From positions 372,001 to 436,000 of the forward strand of contig NZ_MTBC01000003.1 in assembly GCF_002072105.2 (NCBI RefSeq): DNA of 64,000 bases, given 5' to 3'. A program made the position numbers and the translations under genes. The DNA is from Croceivirga radicis (lineage in GTDB: Bacteria; Bacteroidota; Bacteroidia; Flavobacteriales; Flavobacteriaceae). This document shows positions 44,021 through 52,363 of the stretch, in pieces. The first letter of the stretch is position 1; each line of letters starts with the position of its first letter. The notes under the pieces were generated by a model. The model saw only the letters and a list, made by a program, of their open reading frames with translations. It did not search any database and was not told the DNA's origin.

Positions 44021-45340
44021 TTGAAACGAAGCAAAACAAATTCAAGGTTCTTACAAATAATAAACCCCGCCAAAAGCCCAATTTTTTATGGTTATATTAT
44101 CTTGCTAGTAGGCACCATTGGTGTCTATTTTAGTATTCCTGGGCAAACAATAGGCGTTTCCGTATTTACAGACCCCGTTAAAGATGCATTGGGGCTTACC
44201 CGCAACCAATTTAGCAATGCGTACATGATCGGTACCATCCTTAGCTCCTTGACTATTGGCCGGGCGGGTGTTTGGTTTGATAAATATGGTGCTATAATCG
44301 TAGCATTTGGAGCTGCGGTTTTATTGGGAATAACAGTACTTTTATGCTCCGTTTCTACCATTTTAAGCGAAAGCTTGGCTACACTTTTAAATAGCCCTAG
44401 TTGGTGGATTCCCTTTGGTGTAATGATTGTCTTATTTTATTTACTTCGATTTTCTGGGCAAGGTGTTTTAACCATGGCGTCAAGAAATGTGATCATGATT
44501 TGGTTTGATGCGCATAGAGGAAAAGTTAATATGTTTACCAGTATTGCGCTTTCCTTTGGTTTCTCCTCATCACCATTATGGATTAACTACTTAATAGAAG
44601 GTCATGGTTGGCAACAAGCGTGGCAATTTATGGGTATAGCCCTATTGTGTTTCTCAATTTTAATTCTACTTTTTTACAAAAACAAACCAGAAGACCATGG
44701 GCTTCACCCAGACGGTAAACAGTCTAGCAAACCAAGGCAACAAACAGCCTCTGTAAACACGTACAAACAATTTACACTAAAAGAAGCCAAACAAACAAGG
44801 GCCTTTTGGGTGTATGGGCTAATGCTCGCCTTTAATAGTTTTTTCATTACAGGATTAACCTTTCACGTAATTTCTATATTTACTACACAAGGCTATGAAA
44901 AAGAAGATGCCATAGCCATATTCTTGCCCGCTTCCGTAATTTCGGTTTGCACCTCTACCCTATTTAATTGGCTAAGTGATAAGCTTCAGCTTAAAACTTT
45001 ATTACACCTAATGCAGTTTGGTGGCATTATTTGCTCTATAGGTTTTTTAATTTTAGACTCTAAAGTTGGTGTTCTTCTTCTAATTATAGGTTTTGGCTTA
45101 ATGGGCGGATTATTTGCCGTACTTAATACGGTAACCTGGCCCAGATTTTATGGACGTGATTTTTTGGGGGCAATTACCAGCCGGGTCATGAGTTTTTTAA
45201 TTTTGGGTAGTGCCTTGGCCCCATCTTTATTTAGCCTATGTTACTCCTATTTAGGGAGCTACAACCCAATTGGATACCTAGGATTGGCATTCGTAAGCTT
45301 TTTAGTAGTGGCTAGTATCCATGCCAAAAATCCACAATAG
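44021..45340 (+). CDS. major facilitator superfamily transporter (oxalate/formate antiporter-like)
   Basis: The product has about 12 membrane helices, with the loop motif GRAGVWFDKYGA and a central hydrophilic loop (HPDGKQSSKPRQQ). The early helix sequence GYIILLVGTIGVYFSIPGQT resembles OFA/monocarboxylate-type transporters. The frame is open to a GTG at 43994, but that codon lies in the T run of the sodC terminator. No ATG occurs before the first helices, so I chose TTG 44021 (MKRSKTNSRF...); this start is uncertain. The substrate is unknown, and no metabolic partner gene is adjacent. Confidence 0.82.
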   Translation: MKRSKTNSRFLQIINPAKSPIFYGYIILLVGTIGVYFSIPGQTIGVSVFTDPVKDALGLTRNQFSNAYMIGTILSSLTIGRAGVWFDKYGAIIVAFGAAVLLGITVLLCSVSTILSESLATLLNSPSWWIPFGVMIVLFYLLRFSGQGVLTMASRNVIMIWFDAHRGKVNMFTSIALSFGFSSSPLWINYLIEGHGWQQAWQFMGIALLCFSILILLFYKNKPEDHGLHPDGKQSSKPRQQTASVNTYKQFTLKEAKQTRAFWVYGLMLAFNSFFITGLTFHVISIFTTQGYEKEDAIAIFLPASVISVCTSTLFNWLSDKLQLKTLLHLMQFGGIICSIGFLILDSKVGVLLLIIGFGLMGGLFAVLNTVTWPRFYGRDFLGAITSRVMSFLILGSALAPSLFSLCYSYLGSYNPIGYLGLAFVSFLVVASIHAKNPQ

Positions 45341-45370
45341 CTATTTTGTGTAAATTGAGTGTGATGGTTA

Positions 45371-45402
45371 TTGCACAAGCCATTTTTCTTTTGCTATATT
45401 TA
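45371..45402 (+). promoter_or_regulatory. probable promoter of the ECF sigma gene
   Basis: TTG (45371-45373), a 21-bp spacer and TATATTTA (45395-45402, one mismatch), ending 5 bp before the ATG, so a nearly leaderless transcript is predicted. Confidence 0.45.
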
Positions 45403-45407
45403 ACCCG

Positions 45408-45944
45408 ATGGTAATAGACCTTGATAATTTAATTGTTCGGTTCAAAGAAAAAGACCCAACAGCATTTGACCAACTCCATGGTATGTACGCAGAGAATATC
45501 TGTGGCGTTATCAATACCATAGTTCGTGATCCTGAGCGAGCCCAAGAGCTATGCCAAGACGTGTTCGTTAAAATCTGGCATAATGCCGAAAGTTACGACA
45601 GTTCTAAAGGACGATTTTTTACTTGGATTTTAAATATAGCCCGTAATACGGCCATAGACGAGGTTCGTTCTAAATCACATAAAAACCAAAAGAAAAACCT
45701 ACATGTAGATTTTTTCGTAGGTATTCTTGAAGGCCAAGACAATATGGATTCTAAAACGGATACCATTGGCCTAAAAAAACTATTGCAAAACCTAAAAGCT
45801 AAGTGCACTCAAATAATAGAACTTTTATATTTTAAGGGGTATACACAGAAAGAAGTTTCTGAAGAGTTGGCCATACCTATTGGAACGGTAAAAACTAGAA
45901 ATAGGAGTTGTATTGGGCAAATTAGGGAAAACTTGAAATTGTAG
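45408..45944 (+). CDS. ECF-type RNA polymerase sigma factor
   Basis: The 178-residue protein has sigma region 2 (TAFDQLHGMYAENICGVINTIVRDPERAQELCQDVFVKIW, with helix WILNIARNTAIDEVRSK) and region 4 (QIIELLYFKGYTQKEVSEELAIPIGTVKTR). The longer region 1.1/3 parts are missing, as expected for group IV sigma factors. Its stop codon abuts the ATG of the anti-sigma gene with no gap, so the two are translationally coupled. Target promoters are unknown. Confidence 0.93.
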   Translation: MVIDLDNLIVRFKEKDPTAFDQLHGMYAENICGVINTIVRDPERAQELCQDVFVKIWHNAESYDSSKGRFFTWILNIARNTAIDEVRSKSHKNQKKNLHVDFFVGILEGQDNMDSKTDTIGLKKLLQNLKAKCTQIIELLYFKGYTQKEVSEELAIPIGTVKTRNRSCIGQIRENLKL

Positions 45945-46736
45945 ATGGATATTGAAAAATACATAGCGTCCGGTGTGCTGGAACTTTACGTTGCAGGATT
46001 GCTTTCAGAAAAGGAAAATCTGGAGGTAGATGCGCTTGCACAACAATATCCGGAGATTAAAACTGAAATTATTGCCATAGAAACCGCAATTCTGGCTTTG
46101 AGTAAGTCGGTTTCGCCAGGTGTGCCTAGTTCCAATTTAAGTGGTATCCACAACAGAATCCATAAGGTTAGAACATTAGATACACCAACCAAAAAACAAA
46201 CCAATTGGCTTAGTTACACAGGTTGGGCAGCCGCTATTTTGTTTGCGGCAGGTTTATTGTGGATGTACAATCAAAACAACACATTAAAATCTAACATAGA
46301 AGTAGTTAACCAAGAAAAACTAAAATTAAAAGACACTTTAAACCAAACCAAGTCTAGTAAAATAAAGACGGAAACACTTCTCGAAGAGCTACGAGACCAA
46401 AATGTAGCCGTGGTTGCATTAGGTGGGCAAGCCGTTTCTCCGGAATCTTTTGCTAAGGCCTACTGGAATAAGGAAGAAAACAAAGTGTTTATAGATGCCA
46501 GCGGATTACCGGAACCCCCAGAAGGGTATACTTACCAAGTTTGGTCTTTAAAACTTGAACCACTAACCCCTTCTAGTTTAGGTTTATTAGACGATTTTGC
46601 CGCTAATGACACTAAGGTTTTTGAATTGGAAAACACTAACGAATCTGAAGCATTTGGTATAACACTTGAGCCAGCCGGTGGTAGTGAGTCGCCTACGCTA
46701 GAACAATTATATACATTAGGAGCGGTAGGTGCTTAA
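45945..46736 (+). CDS. membrane anti-sigma factor, RskA-like
   Basis: The 263-residue protein has an N-terminal cytoplasmic helical part (SGVLELYVAGLLSEKENLEVDALA), which lacks the Cys/His zinc motif seen in ZAS-type factors. One membrane helix follows at about residues 85-107 (LSYTGWAAAILFAAGLLWMY), then a short coiled-coil stretch and a C-terminal RskA/anti-sigma-K domain (GYTYQVWSLKLEPLTPSSLGLL, FGITLEPAGGSESPT). It should hold the upstream-encoded sigma factor at the membrane. The signal that releases it is unknown. Confidence 0.9.
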   Translation: MDIEKYIASGVLELYVAGLLSEKENLEVDALAQQYPEIKTEIIAIETAILALSKSVSPGVPSSNLSGIHNRIHKVRTLDTPTKKQTNWLSYTGWAAAILFAAGLLWMYNQNNTLKSNIEVVNQEKLKLKDTLNQTKSSKIKTETLLEELRDQNVAVVALGGQAVSPESFAKAYWNKEENKVFIDASGLPEPPEGYTYQVWSLKLEPLTPSSLGLLDDFAANDTKVFELENTNESEAFGITLEPAGGSESPTLEQLYTLGAVGA

Positions 46737-46739
46737 TAG

Positions 46740-47738
46740 TTATTTTTTCAACTTACGCTTTTCGTGGATGGCCAAAGCTTTTACAAGCCAATTTGGCACG
46801 GGTTTATTGCCGTTATCACCTCTTAAATTATAATATAAATTTAAAGGCTTACATATGGGTACTTTGTGGGTTTCTACCAATTCTATCAAGGTACCGTCTG
46901 GGTCTTCTAAATAGGCAAAACGCCCTGCGGCCGCACCCATATTAAAAGAATCCGCACTATCTACGGTAAAATGGTATCCTACATTAGCTGCGGTAGATTT
47001 AAGATTCTCTAGGTTAAAAACGTCAAAACAAAGATGTATGTATCCCAAATCTCCCCAATATCTATCTTCGTAAATTTTTGTTCGCTTTGCCGTTAAACAT
47101 TCCAATAGTACCAACTTGTACTTACCGTATAAAGTTCCAAAACCGCCTGGATTTTCATTGGTACTACATAACTCTACTTTTCTAAATTGTTCATTACCCC
47201 CGGATATTGTATAAAACTCGTTGCCCATTATAGTTTTATCCGAAGTAATTTTCAACTTAAATAATTGCCGATAAAATGTTAATGCCTTTTCCATATTGGA
47301 AACTCCTATTACAACACCAGCAACCCCACTATTCGTATTTTTTTTATCCGTAGTTGGTTCTAAGACCAACCAATTACCATTTAAATCTTGTTCATAAGAT
47401 TGGGCAGTTTTGGTATTAGCTTTAAGTATGAGCGCGTTAATGCCTAAACTACCCCAGAGAAATGGAGATTTTTGAGACAGTGGCTTTCTTTTGGTGAATT
47501 GCCATATTTCAAGTCCGCCCCCACCATTTAAATTTAGGCTTAACAAGGCCCTACGCTGTTCCACGGAATTACCAGTATATTTTGTCATTAACTGGGCATT
47601 AGCCACGTCATCAAACACCAAAATATTAAACCCTTTGTATTTATTGTACCAATTAAAAGTCTCAACTAAATTGTTAACACCAATACCTACTTGCTGTATG
47701 CCATTAATTTGATACTTATTGTTTTGCGGTTGCTGCAT
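46740..47738 (-). CDS. protein with two VOC (glyoxalase/dioxygenase-fold) domains
   Basis: The 332-residue protein repeats the VOC unit twice: IQQVGIGVNNLVETFNWYNKYKGF (about 8-120) and VAGVVIGVSNMEKALTFYRQLFKL (about 140-290), ending in YLEDPDGTLIELVETHK. Metal ligands could be the Glu in GGLEIWQF and His/Glu in YIHLCFDVF and LIELVE, but the site is not certain. Its start overlaps the 3' end of the glycosyltransferase gene by 23 bp, so the pair is co-transcribed. A role with the glycosyltransferase in arsenosugar or related sugar metabolism is only an inference from position. Confidence 0.85.
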   Translation of the reverse strand: MQQPQNNKYQINGIQQVGIGVNNLVETFNWYNKYKGFNILVFDDVANAQLMTKYTGNSVEQRRALLSLNLNGGGGLEIWQFTKRKPLSQKSPFLWGSLGINALILKANTKTAQSYEQDLNGNWLVLEPTTDKKNTNSGVAGVVIGVSNMEKALTFYRQLFKLKITSDKTIMGNEFYTISGGNEQFRKVELCSTNENPGGFGTLYGKYKLVLLECLTAKRTKIYEDRYWGDLGYIHLCFDVFNLENLKSTAANVGYHFTVDSADSFNMGAAAGRFAYLEDPDGTLIELVETHKVPICKPLNLYYNLRGDNGNKPVPNWLVKALAIHEKRKLKK

Positions 47739-48432
47739 AAGGGGTGCTAAGAAGTTTTGAATGGAGTTGTTTTAATTTTTTTGCGGGATATCCCATTCTA
47801 AAAAGAATAACCAATAATAGATTAGATAAATTCACCTTTAGGTATGAATTTGTTTCGTACTTGCGTGAAGAAACAACAAGATTATTGGGGATTATGGTAT
47901 AGGAATAATTGTTTTGTTTTATCCTACGGAAAATTTCAAAATCTTCCATGATTACCTGGTTTGGATCAAAGCCGTTCAAGGCTTTGAAAACACTAGCTTT
48001 TATAAATAAACATTGGTCTCCACCTCCGGTGAAGATACCATCTTTTTTGGTGAAACTTGAATTTATGTTTAGTAAAAAACTGTCTTTATCAAATTTATAG
48101 GAAAAGAATCCTGCGTCCATACCGGCGCTTAATGTAACTTTAATATCCCTAAAAAAACCTTGTGGCGGTCTAACATCTGCATGTAAAAAAGCATAGTAAT
48201 CACCTTTGGCCATAGCAACACCATAGTTCATTTGTTTAGCCCTACCCATTTCTGTGCAGCGAAAACACCTTACCTTATTTTCCAGGCAAATTTCTTCTGA
48301 ATTATCTGCATTACAAGCAGATACTACCACTATTACTTCCATTAAATAAGGCGCTCCATCCTTTGTTAAGGTGGGCAAAAGCTCAATTAGGTTTTTAGCC
48401 TCGTTATGAGCTGGAATTATTACGCTAACCAA
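47716..48432 (-). CDS. family 2 glycosyltransferase, TIGR04283-like (arsenosugar-type)
   Basis: The 238-residue protein has the GT2 opening SVIIPAHNEAKNL, the acidic donor site FLHADVRPP and a GGGDQCLFIKASVFKALNGFDPN segment followed by IMEDFEIFRRIKQ. This order matches the TIGR04283 family, named for arsenosugar biosynthesis clusters. There is no ATG near the N-terminus; translation must begin at the TTG at 48432, directly before the first beta-strand. The VOC gene overlaps its end by 23 bp. ArsM or ArsS genes, expected in a full arsenosugar cluster, are not in the window, so the real product is open. Confidence 0.85.
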   Translation of the reverse strand: MVSVIIPAHNEAKNLIELLPTLTKDGAPYLMEVIVVVSACNADNSEEICLENKVRCFRCTEMGRAKQMNYGVAMAKGDYYAFLHADVRPPQGFFRDIKVTLSAGMDAGFFSYKFDKDSFLLNINSSFTKKDGIFTGGGDQCLFIKASVFKALNGFDPNQVIMEDFEIFRRIKQNNYSYTIIPNNLVVSSRKYETNSYLKVNLSNLLLVILFRMGYPAKKLKQLHSKLLSTPYAATAKQ

Positions 48433-48561
48433 TTTATATTTTTTGCTGTACCTACGTAAATTTGTTTTAGTCGGTTTGTTTTTGAAAGGAGTTCTTTACA
48501 TTTCCGTCCAAACCAATGGCTTACTTATTACGTATATTTTAAAGTTTATAAGATACTCCAA

Positions 48562-49344
48562 ATGAAATTAAAACACTTACTGGTTCCATTATTAATCTTA
48601 GTACTAAGTTGTGGAACCAAAAAAACAGCTTTAACGGACATTACGGAATCAACAGAGTTAAACGCCCTGTCCGAAGAATTGTTGGAACGAATTAAAAATT
48701 CTGAAGAAACCCAATCTATAGAAAAGCGTATCGCCGTATTAGACTTCAATGTCTTGGACACCACTTTAAAATCAGATGCCCAAAAGTATGCGTTTTGGCT
48801 TAATGTTTACAATGCTTACATACAGTTAATTTTAAAGGAGCATCCAGAATTTTATGAAGATAGGGGTACATTTTTCTCCAAAGAGCAAATAAAAATTGCT
48901 GGTGAAACAGTCTCTTTTGAAACGATAGAACACGGTATTTTACGTAAATCACAGTGGGATTTAGGTCTTGGATATATTAGAAAATGGTTTCCAGGTAAAT
49001 TTGAAAGAAAATTACGAGTTGCCAAGAGAGACTACCGGGTTCATTTTGCGTTAAATTGTGGCGCAAAAGATTGCCCACCGGTAGCTATATATACCCCTAG
49101 CAAGGTTAACCAGCAACTTAAAAAGGGAACCCAGAAATACCTAGAAGCAACTACAGATTACGACAAGAATACCAATACGGCAAATGTAACTTCTTTATTT
49201 AGTTGGTTTAGAGGAGATTTTGGTGGTAAAAAAGGAACCAAGAAGATACTAAAAGAACACAAACTTATACCTCAAAAGAAAGTAGACCTGAAGTACAAAA
49301 ATTACGATTGGACTTTAGCCTTGGACAATTTTATTGATTTATAA
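48562..49344 (+). CDS. DUF547 lipoprotein
   Basis: The 260-residue product has a lipoprotein signal (LILVLSCGTKK) and a DUF547 domain with YAFWLNVYNAYIQLIL near residue 77, HFALNCGAKDCPPVAIY near 155 with its paired cysteines, and FSWFRGDFGG near 213. The catalytic role of DUF547 is not established; a papain-like fold has been proposed in some annotations. It is divergent from the glycosyltransferase-VOC pair, and I recall DUF547 genes near such glycosyltransferases in flavobacteria, so a shared pathway is possible. Confidence 0.87.
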   Translation: MKLKHLLVPLLILVLSCGTKKTALTDITESTELNALSEELLERIKNSEETQSIEKRIAVLDFNVLDTTLKSDAQKYAFWLNVYNAYIQLILKEHPEFYEDRGTFFSKEQIKIAGETVSFETIEHGILRKSQWDLGLGYIRKWFPGKFERKLRVAKRDYRVHFALNCGAKDCPPVAIYTPSKVNQQLKKGTQKYLEATTDYDKNTNTANVTSLFSWFRGDFGGKKGTKKILKEHKLIPQKKVDLKYKNYDWTLALDNFIDL

Positions 49345-49372
49345 AAAATGCCCCCAATTTCTTGAGGGCATC
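49342..49372 (-). terminator. terminator for the TPR lipoprotein gene
   Basis: ATGCCCCCAA/TTGAGGGCAT stem (49348-49357 with 49362-49371, one mismatch). The T run follows on the minus strand only, so it serves the minus-strand gene. Confidence 0.65.
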
Positions 49373-49412
49373 ACCAAATAAAAACCAAACAATTAAACAA
49401 CCAACCTAATTT

Positions 49413-50696
49413 TTATAAGTTTTTAATAGGTTCTATAGCATCGGGTCCAAGCTCGTAAAAAGCGGTTTCTAATTCCCTTTTTAGCGCCTGCACTTTATCA
49501 AATTCGTTATTGACCTTATACACTTCTGCTGTTGTCCACAAAATAGTAGGTTCATAACTTTTGGCGACTAATTTATCTTCTACTACGGCAAGCGCCTTTT
49601 TATATTCTCCCATTTTTAGATATGTTTTTGCCAATAAATTATATGTTTCCGGTGTTGGCCTACTTTCAATTTCTTTGAATGCCAATTGCATGGCTTTTTG
49701 ATAATCTTTTGTGTGTTCCAATAAAAACTCAACATTATAGGCCGCATACATTTGCCCGTAATATGGGTTTTTGGCCAAATTAAAATAGGCATCCAGATTT
49801 TGTGCTTTTTTATCTTCATCACCCAAAAAATCATAAATTTCTGCCTTTAACAAATAGTAATCTGGAGCAACATAATTTTGTGTAACGGCGTCCAATATGC
49901 GCAGCGCTTCAACTCCATTTTTTTCATGTGAAAAAACTATCCAGGCCAAACCTTTTTTTGCATAGGCATTTTTTGGGTCTAACTTTAACGCTTTAAGATA
50001 ATATCTGTAAGAATCCTCAATACGTCCGGCATGGCCATAATAATCGGCAATATTGGTGTAAGACCATAAACGCAAACTAATATTGTTAGAAGATTCTGCT
50101 CTGGCCATGGCCAGTTCCATCAATTTAATGGTAGTATCCAAATCGCCTTTGTAATCGTTCCATTTTGCGGCCCTTATCAAATAGCCAAAACTGCTCATAT
50201 TTTTTAAGCTATCTAAATAACTGGCAGCTGTCTGGTAGTTGCCCAATTCCAAATGAACATCAAAAAGTAATGCTTGTGTTTCTTCCTTACCACCACCAAT
50301 ACTATCCGCTATCTCCGCCATTTTAAGGGCTTCTCTAAAACGGTGCTGTGAAATGTAATTTCTTGCCAACCCCCGTGCGTAATTTTCCTTTCCAATATTG
50401 GCAATCTCAAAAGCTTTGGTAAGTGCTTTTTCTGCCTTTTTTAAATAGGTGATGTTTCCCGTTTTGCCAAAATTCCGTTCGTATTCCCCAGCAACAATTC
50501 CAAAACTCATTAGTTCTGTACTATCCTTGGTTATTTTATTGTTCCAAGTATCAAAATATTTTGAAGTTGTATTGGGTGCGATGGTTTCTAGATAAACATT
50601 GTAATCTTCTACGTTACTTTTAAACGTTTTCTCTTTTGTACAGGAGCATAGAAAGATTGCGGTTAATGAGAAAATAAGGATATGTTGTTTGTTCAT
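49413..50696 (-). CDS. TPR-repeat lipoprotein
   Basis: The 427-residue protein has a lipoprotein signal (TAIFLCSCTK) and a chain of tetratricopeptide repeats from about residue 60 to the end, for example YLKKAEKALTKAFEIA, YRYYLKALKLDPKNAYAKKGLAW and ETYNLLAKTYLKMGEYKKAL. It is probably a periplasmic scaffold. It lies 73 bp downstream of the split DUF4331 genes on the same strand, with a hairpin between them. TPR proteins are often found beside DUF4331 genes in Bacteroidota, to my recollection. No enzymatic motif is seen. Confidence 0.85.
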   Translation of the reverse strand: MNKQHILIFSLTAIFLCSCTKEKTFKSNVEDYNVYLETIAPNTTSKYFDTWNNKITKDSTELMSFGIVAGEYERNFGKTGNITYLKKAEKALTKAFEIANIGKENYARGLARNYISQHRFREALKMAEIADSIGGGKEETQALLFDVHLELGNYQTAASYLDSLKNMSSFGYLIRAAKWNDYKGDLDTTIKLMELAMARAESSNNISLRLWSYTNIADYYGHAGRIEDSYRYYLKALKLDPKNAYAKKGLAWIVFSHEKNGVEALRILDAVTQNYVAPDYYLLKAEIYDFLGDEDKKAQNLDAYFNLAKNPYYGQMYAAYNVEFLLEHTKDYQKAMQLAFKEIESRPTPETYNLLAKTYLKMGEYKKALAVVEDKLVAKSYEPTILWTTAEVYKVNNEFDKVQALKRELETAFYELGPDAIEPIKNL

Positions 50697-50722
50697 TGTT
50701 CTATATTTTTATTTGGTAATTA

Positions 50723-50754
50723 AAAGAGAGTACCATTTAAATGGCACCCTCTTT
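50723..50754 (-). terminator. hairpin between the DUF4331 and TPR genes (minus strand)
   Basis: Two 16-nt arms (50723-50738 and 50739-50754). On the minus-strand RNA the two non-Watson-Crick positions become G-U pairs, but on the plus strand they are A-C mismatches, so the structure belongs to the minus-strand transcript. The following T run is short. Confidence 0.6.
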
Positions 50755-50769
50755 CCTCTTTTCCATAGT

Positions 50770-51486
50770 CTATTCTGGAGCACCCAAGTATGGAAACTCG
50801 GTTGAAATATTCGCAGAAAAACCTACACCATCACTTACTAACAACGGTAAACCATCTTGGCCAGCAAAACGAGCTCCGTTACCGCCACCAAATAACAATA
50901 TCAAGGATACATCTATAACATCATCTGATAACGTTCTACCTGTTAAACCAACTGCACCTTCATAAGCAGGCGCACCAGCTCCAGGATTAAAATATGTTGT
51001 GGGTAAGTTAGGGGCAACTTCTAAAACATCTGCCGCTAAAACACTTGTTAAAACCGTAGCAGATACCGGATTATCCGTATAACCATCCGCATCTGGACCG
51101 TTTAAAATATCCCCTAAAATATTCGGCTCGTAATCCACATCTTCCGGAGTTAAACCCAAGGCAACCGCATAACCATCATGATAAGCCTCTAATTGACTTT
51201 CAAATCCTGGTTGAAACGTAGCAGCCATTTCTGATGGTATGGCCGTATTGTGCATGTTTTTAATTTCACCGGTGCCGCTTAGTACAGTATTAATACCTGG
51301 CCTACCCATGTAATCTACCTGCATAAAAGTTCCAGAAAAATCTACTTCTTCCATCATGCCATCATCTTCCATACCTGTCATATCATCTTCCATCATCATG
51401 GAATCATTATCGTCAGAATCACAGGCTACTCCTAAACTCAATAGTGCCCCTAAGGCAATTGTATATGTATATCTTTTAAGTTTCAT
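50770..51486 (-). CDS. DUF4331 C-terminal half as a separate lipoprotein
   Basis: The 238-residue protein has a signal with a possible lipobox (LLSLGVACDSD) and then an acidic, methionine-rich linker (about residues 26-48, with runs such as DSMMMEDDMTGMEDDGMMEE). The rest matches the second half of a DUF4331 domain: FMQVDYMGRPGINTVL near 52 and LTGRTLSDDVIDVSLILLFGG near 180. It follows the gene for the N-terminal half after 18 bp. Full-length DUF4331 proteins carry both halves in one chain. The function of DUF4331 is unknown. The linker could bind metal, but nothing shows this directly. Confidence 0.82.
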   Translation of the reverse strand: MKLKRYTYTIALGALLSLGVACDSDDNDSMMMEDDMTGMEDDGMMEEVDFSGTFMQVDYMGRPGINTVLSGTGEIKNMHNTAIPSEMAATFQPGFESQLEAYHDGYAVALGLTPEDVDYEPNILGDILNGPDADGYTDNPVSATVLTSVLAADVLEVAPNLPTTYFNPGAGAPAYEGAVGLTGRTLSDDVIDVSLILLFGGGNGARFAGQDGLPLLVSDGVGFSANISTEFPYLGAPE

Positions 51487-51504
51487 AGTACTTATTTTTG
51501 CTAA

Positions 51505-52188
51505 TTATTGTTTTCTATTTGTAGTTACCCAAGTTTTGTAAACTTCCAAGCCTAAAACGTTGGTAGCCGTTGGTGTTCCCAACATCGCATTTGGTAGTTC
51601 AATTACAATAGACATGGTATTGGCACCATCAAACGTGTCTACTCCTGGGCTGTTAAAGCCAGAATTATCTTCAGCACTTGGCATAACAACTTGGTTGTAC
51701 CTATTAAAATCAAAGAAAAACGGATCTTGTCTAGGACCTGCAAATAAAGAAACCCCGTCTGCAGTGGTTTCTGTAATTGCGGTAGCATCAGAAATTTCTA
51801 CCATACCCAAAGGGCTGTCTACTGCAACTTCACTTGAAGTTCCGGTTTGTGAAGGGTCAAAAGGCCCAAAAAAGTACATCATCCCGTCTCTTGGAATGGC
51901 TTGTATAACTTTATCCTCTACTAAATCGCCATCCAAATCAATATTAATTTCGGTAAGCACGTCTTCATCAAAAGTGCCGTACGGTAGGCCGTCCACCACA
52001 TTGGTTTGTAAGTCTACCACAAAGGTGGTATTGTCCGATCCTTCGGTTGGTTCAAAGGCATAATAATCTGCAATGTCTGCCGTAGTTCCCATACTATCTG
52101 GTGCATCTATATGGTCTGCTGCCACCATAATACCAAGGGCAACCACCAAAGAGCTCAAAATAATGGCTGTTTTAGCTGTGTTTTTCAT
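51505..52188 (-). CDS. DUF4331 N-terminal half as a separate exported protein
   Basis: The 227-residue protein has a signal peptide (AIILSSLVVALGIMVAADHIDAP) followed by the typical DUF4331 start DHIDAPDSMGTTADIADYYAF. Further family blocks are EINIDLDGDLVEDKVIQA, FAGPRQDPFFFDFNRYNQV and NTMSIVIELPNAML. It stops at VYKTWVTTNRKQ, where single-chain members continue into the QxDRMGRP block now encoded by the next gene. Each half has its own signal sequence, so this is a two-subunit arrangement and not a sequencing frameshift. The 175-bp upstream region was read for an ECF-type promoter without a clear result. Confidence 0.85.
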   Translation of the reverse strand: MKNTAKTAIILSSLVVALGIMVAADHIDAPDSMGTTADIADYYAFEPTEGSDNTTFVVDLQTNVVDGLPYGTFDEDVLTEINIDLDGDLVEDKVIQAIPRDGMMYFFGPFDPSQTGTSSEVAVDSPLGMVEISDATAITETTADGVSLFAGPRQDPFFFDFNRYNQVVMPSAEDNSGFNSPGVDTFDGANTMSIVIELPNAMLGTPTATNVLGLEVYKTWVTTNRKQ

Positions 52189-52363
52189 ATTAAATGTTTT
52201 AATGATTTATCGGTCTTACCTACGGGGCTTTAAATAGGAGGGTTTGGTTTTAAACGTTAAAATTCTCTTAACACACTTAAGGTGCTGTAAATAAGCAATG
52301 ATAAATTCTTGTAGTAGACTGGCATAAATTTCCTTACTTTGAGCCCATCAATCAATTACCTAA

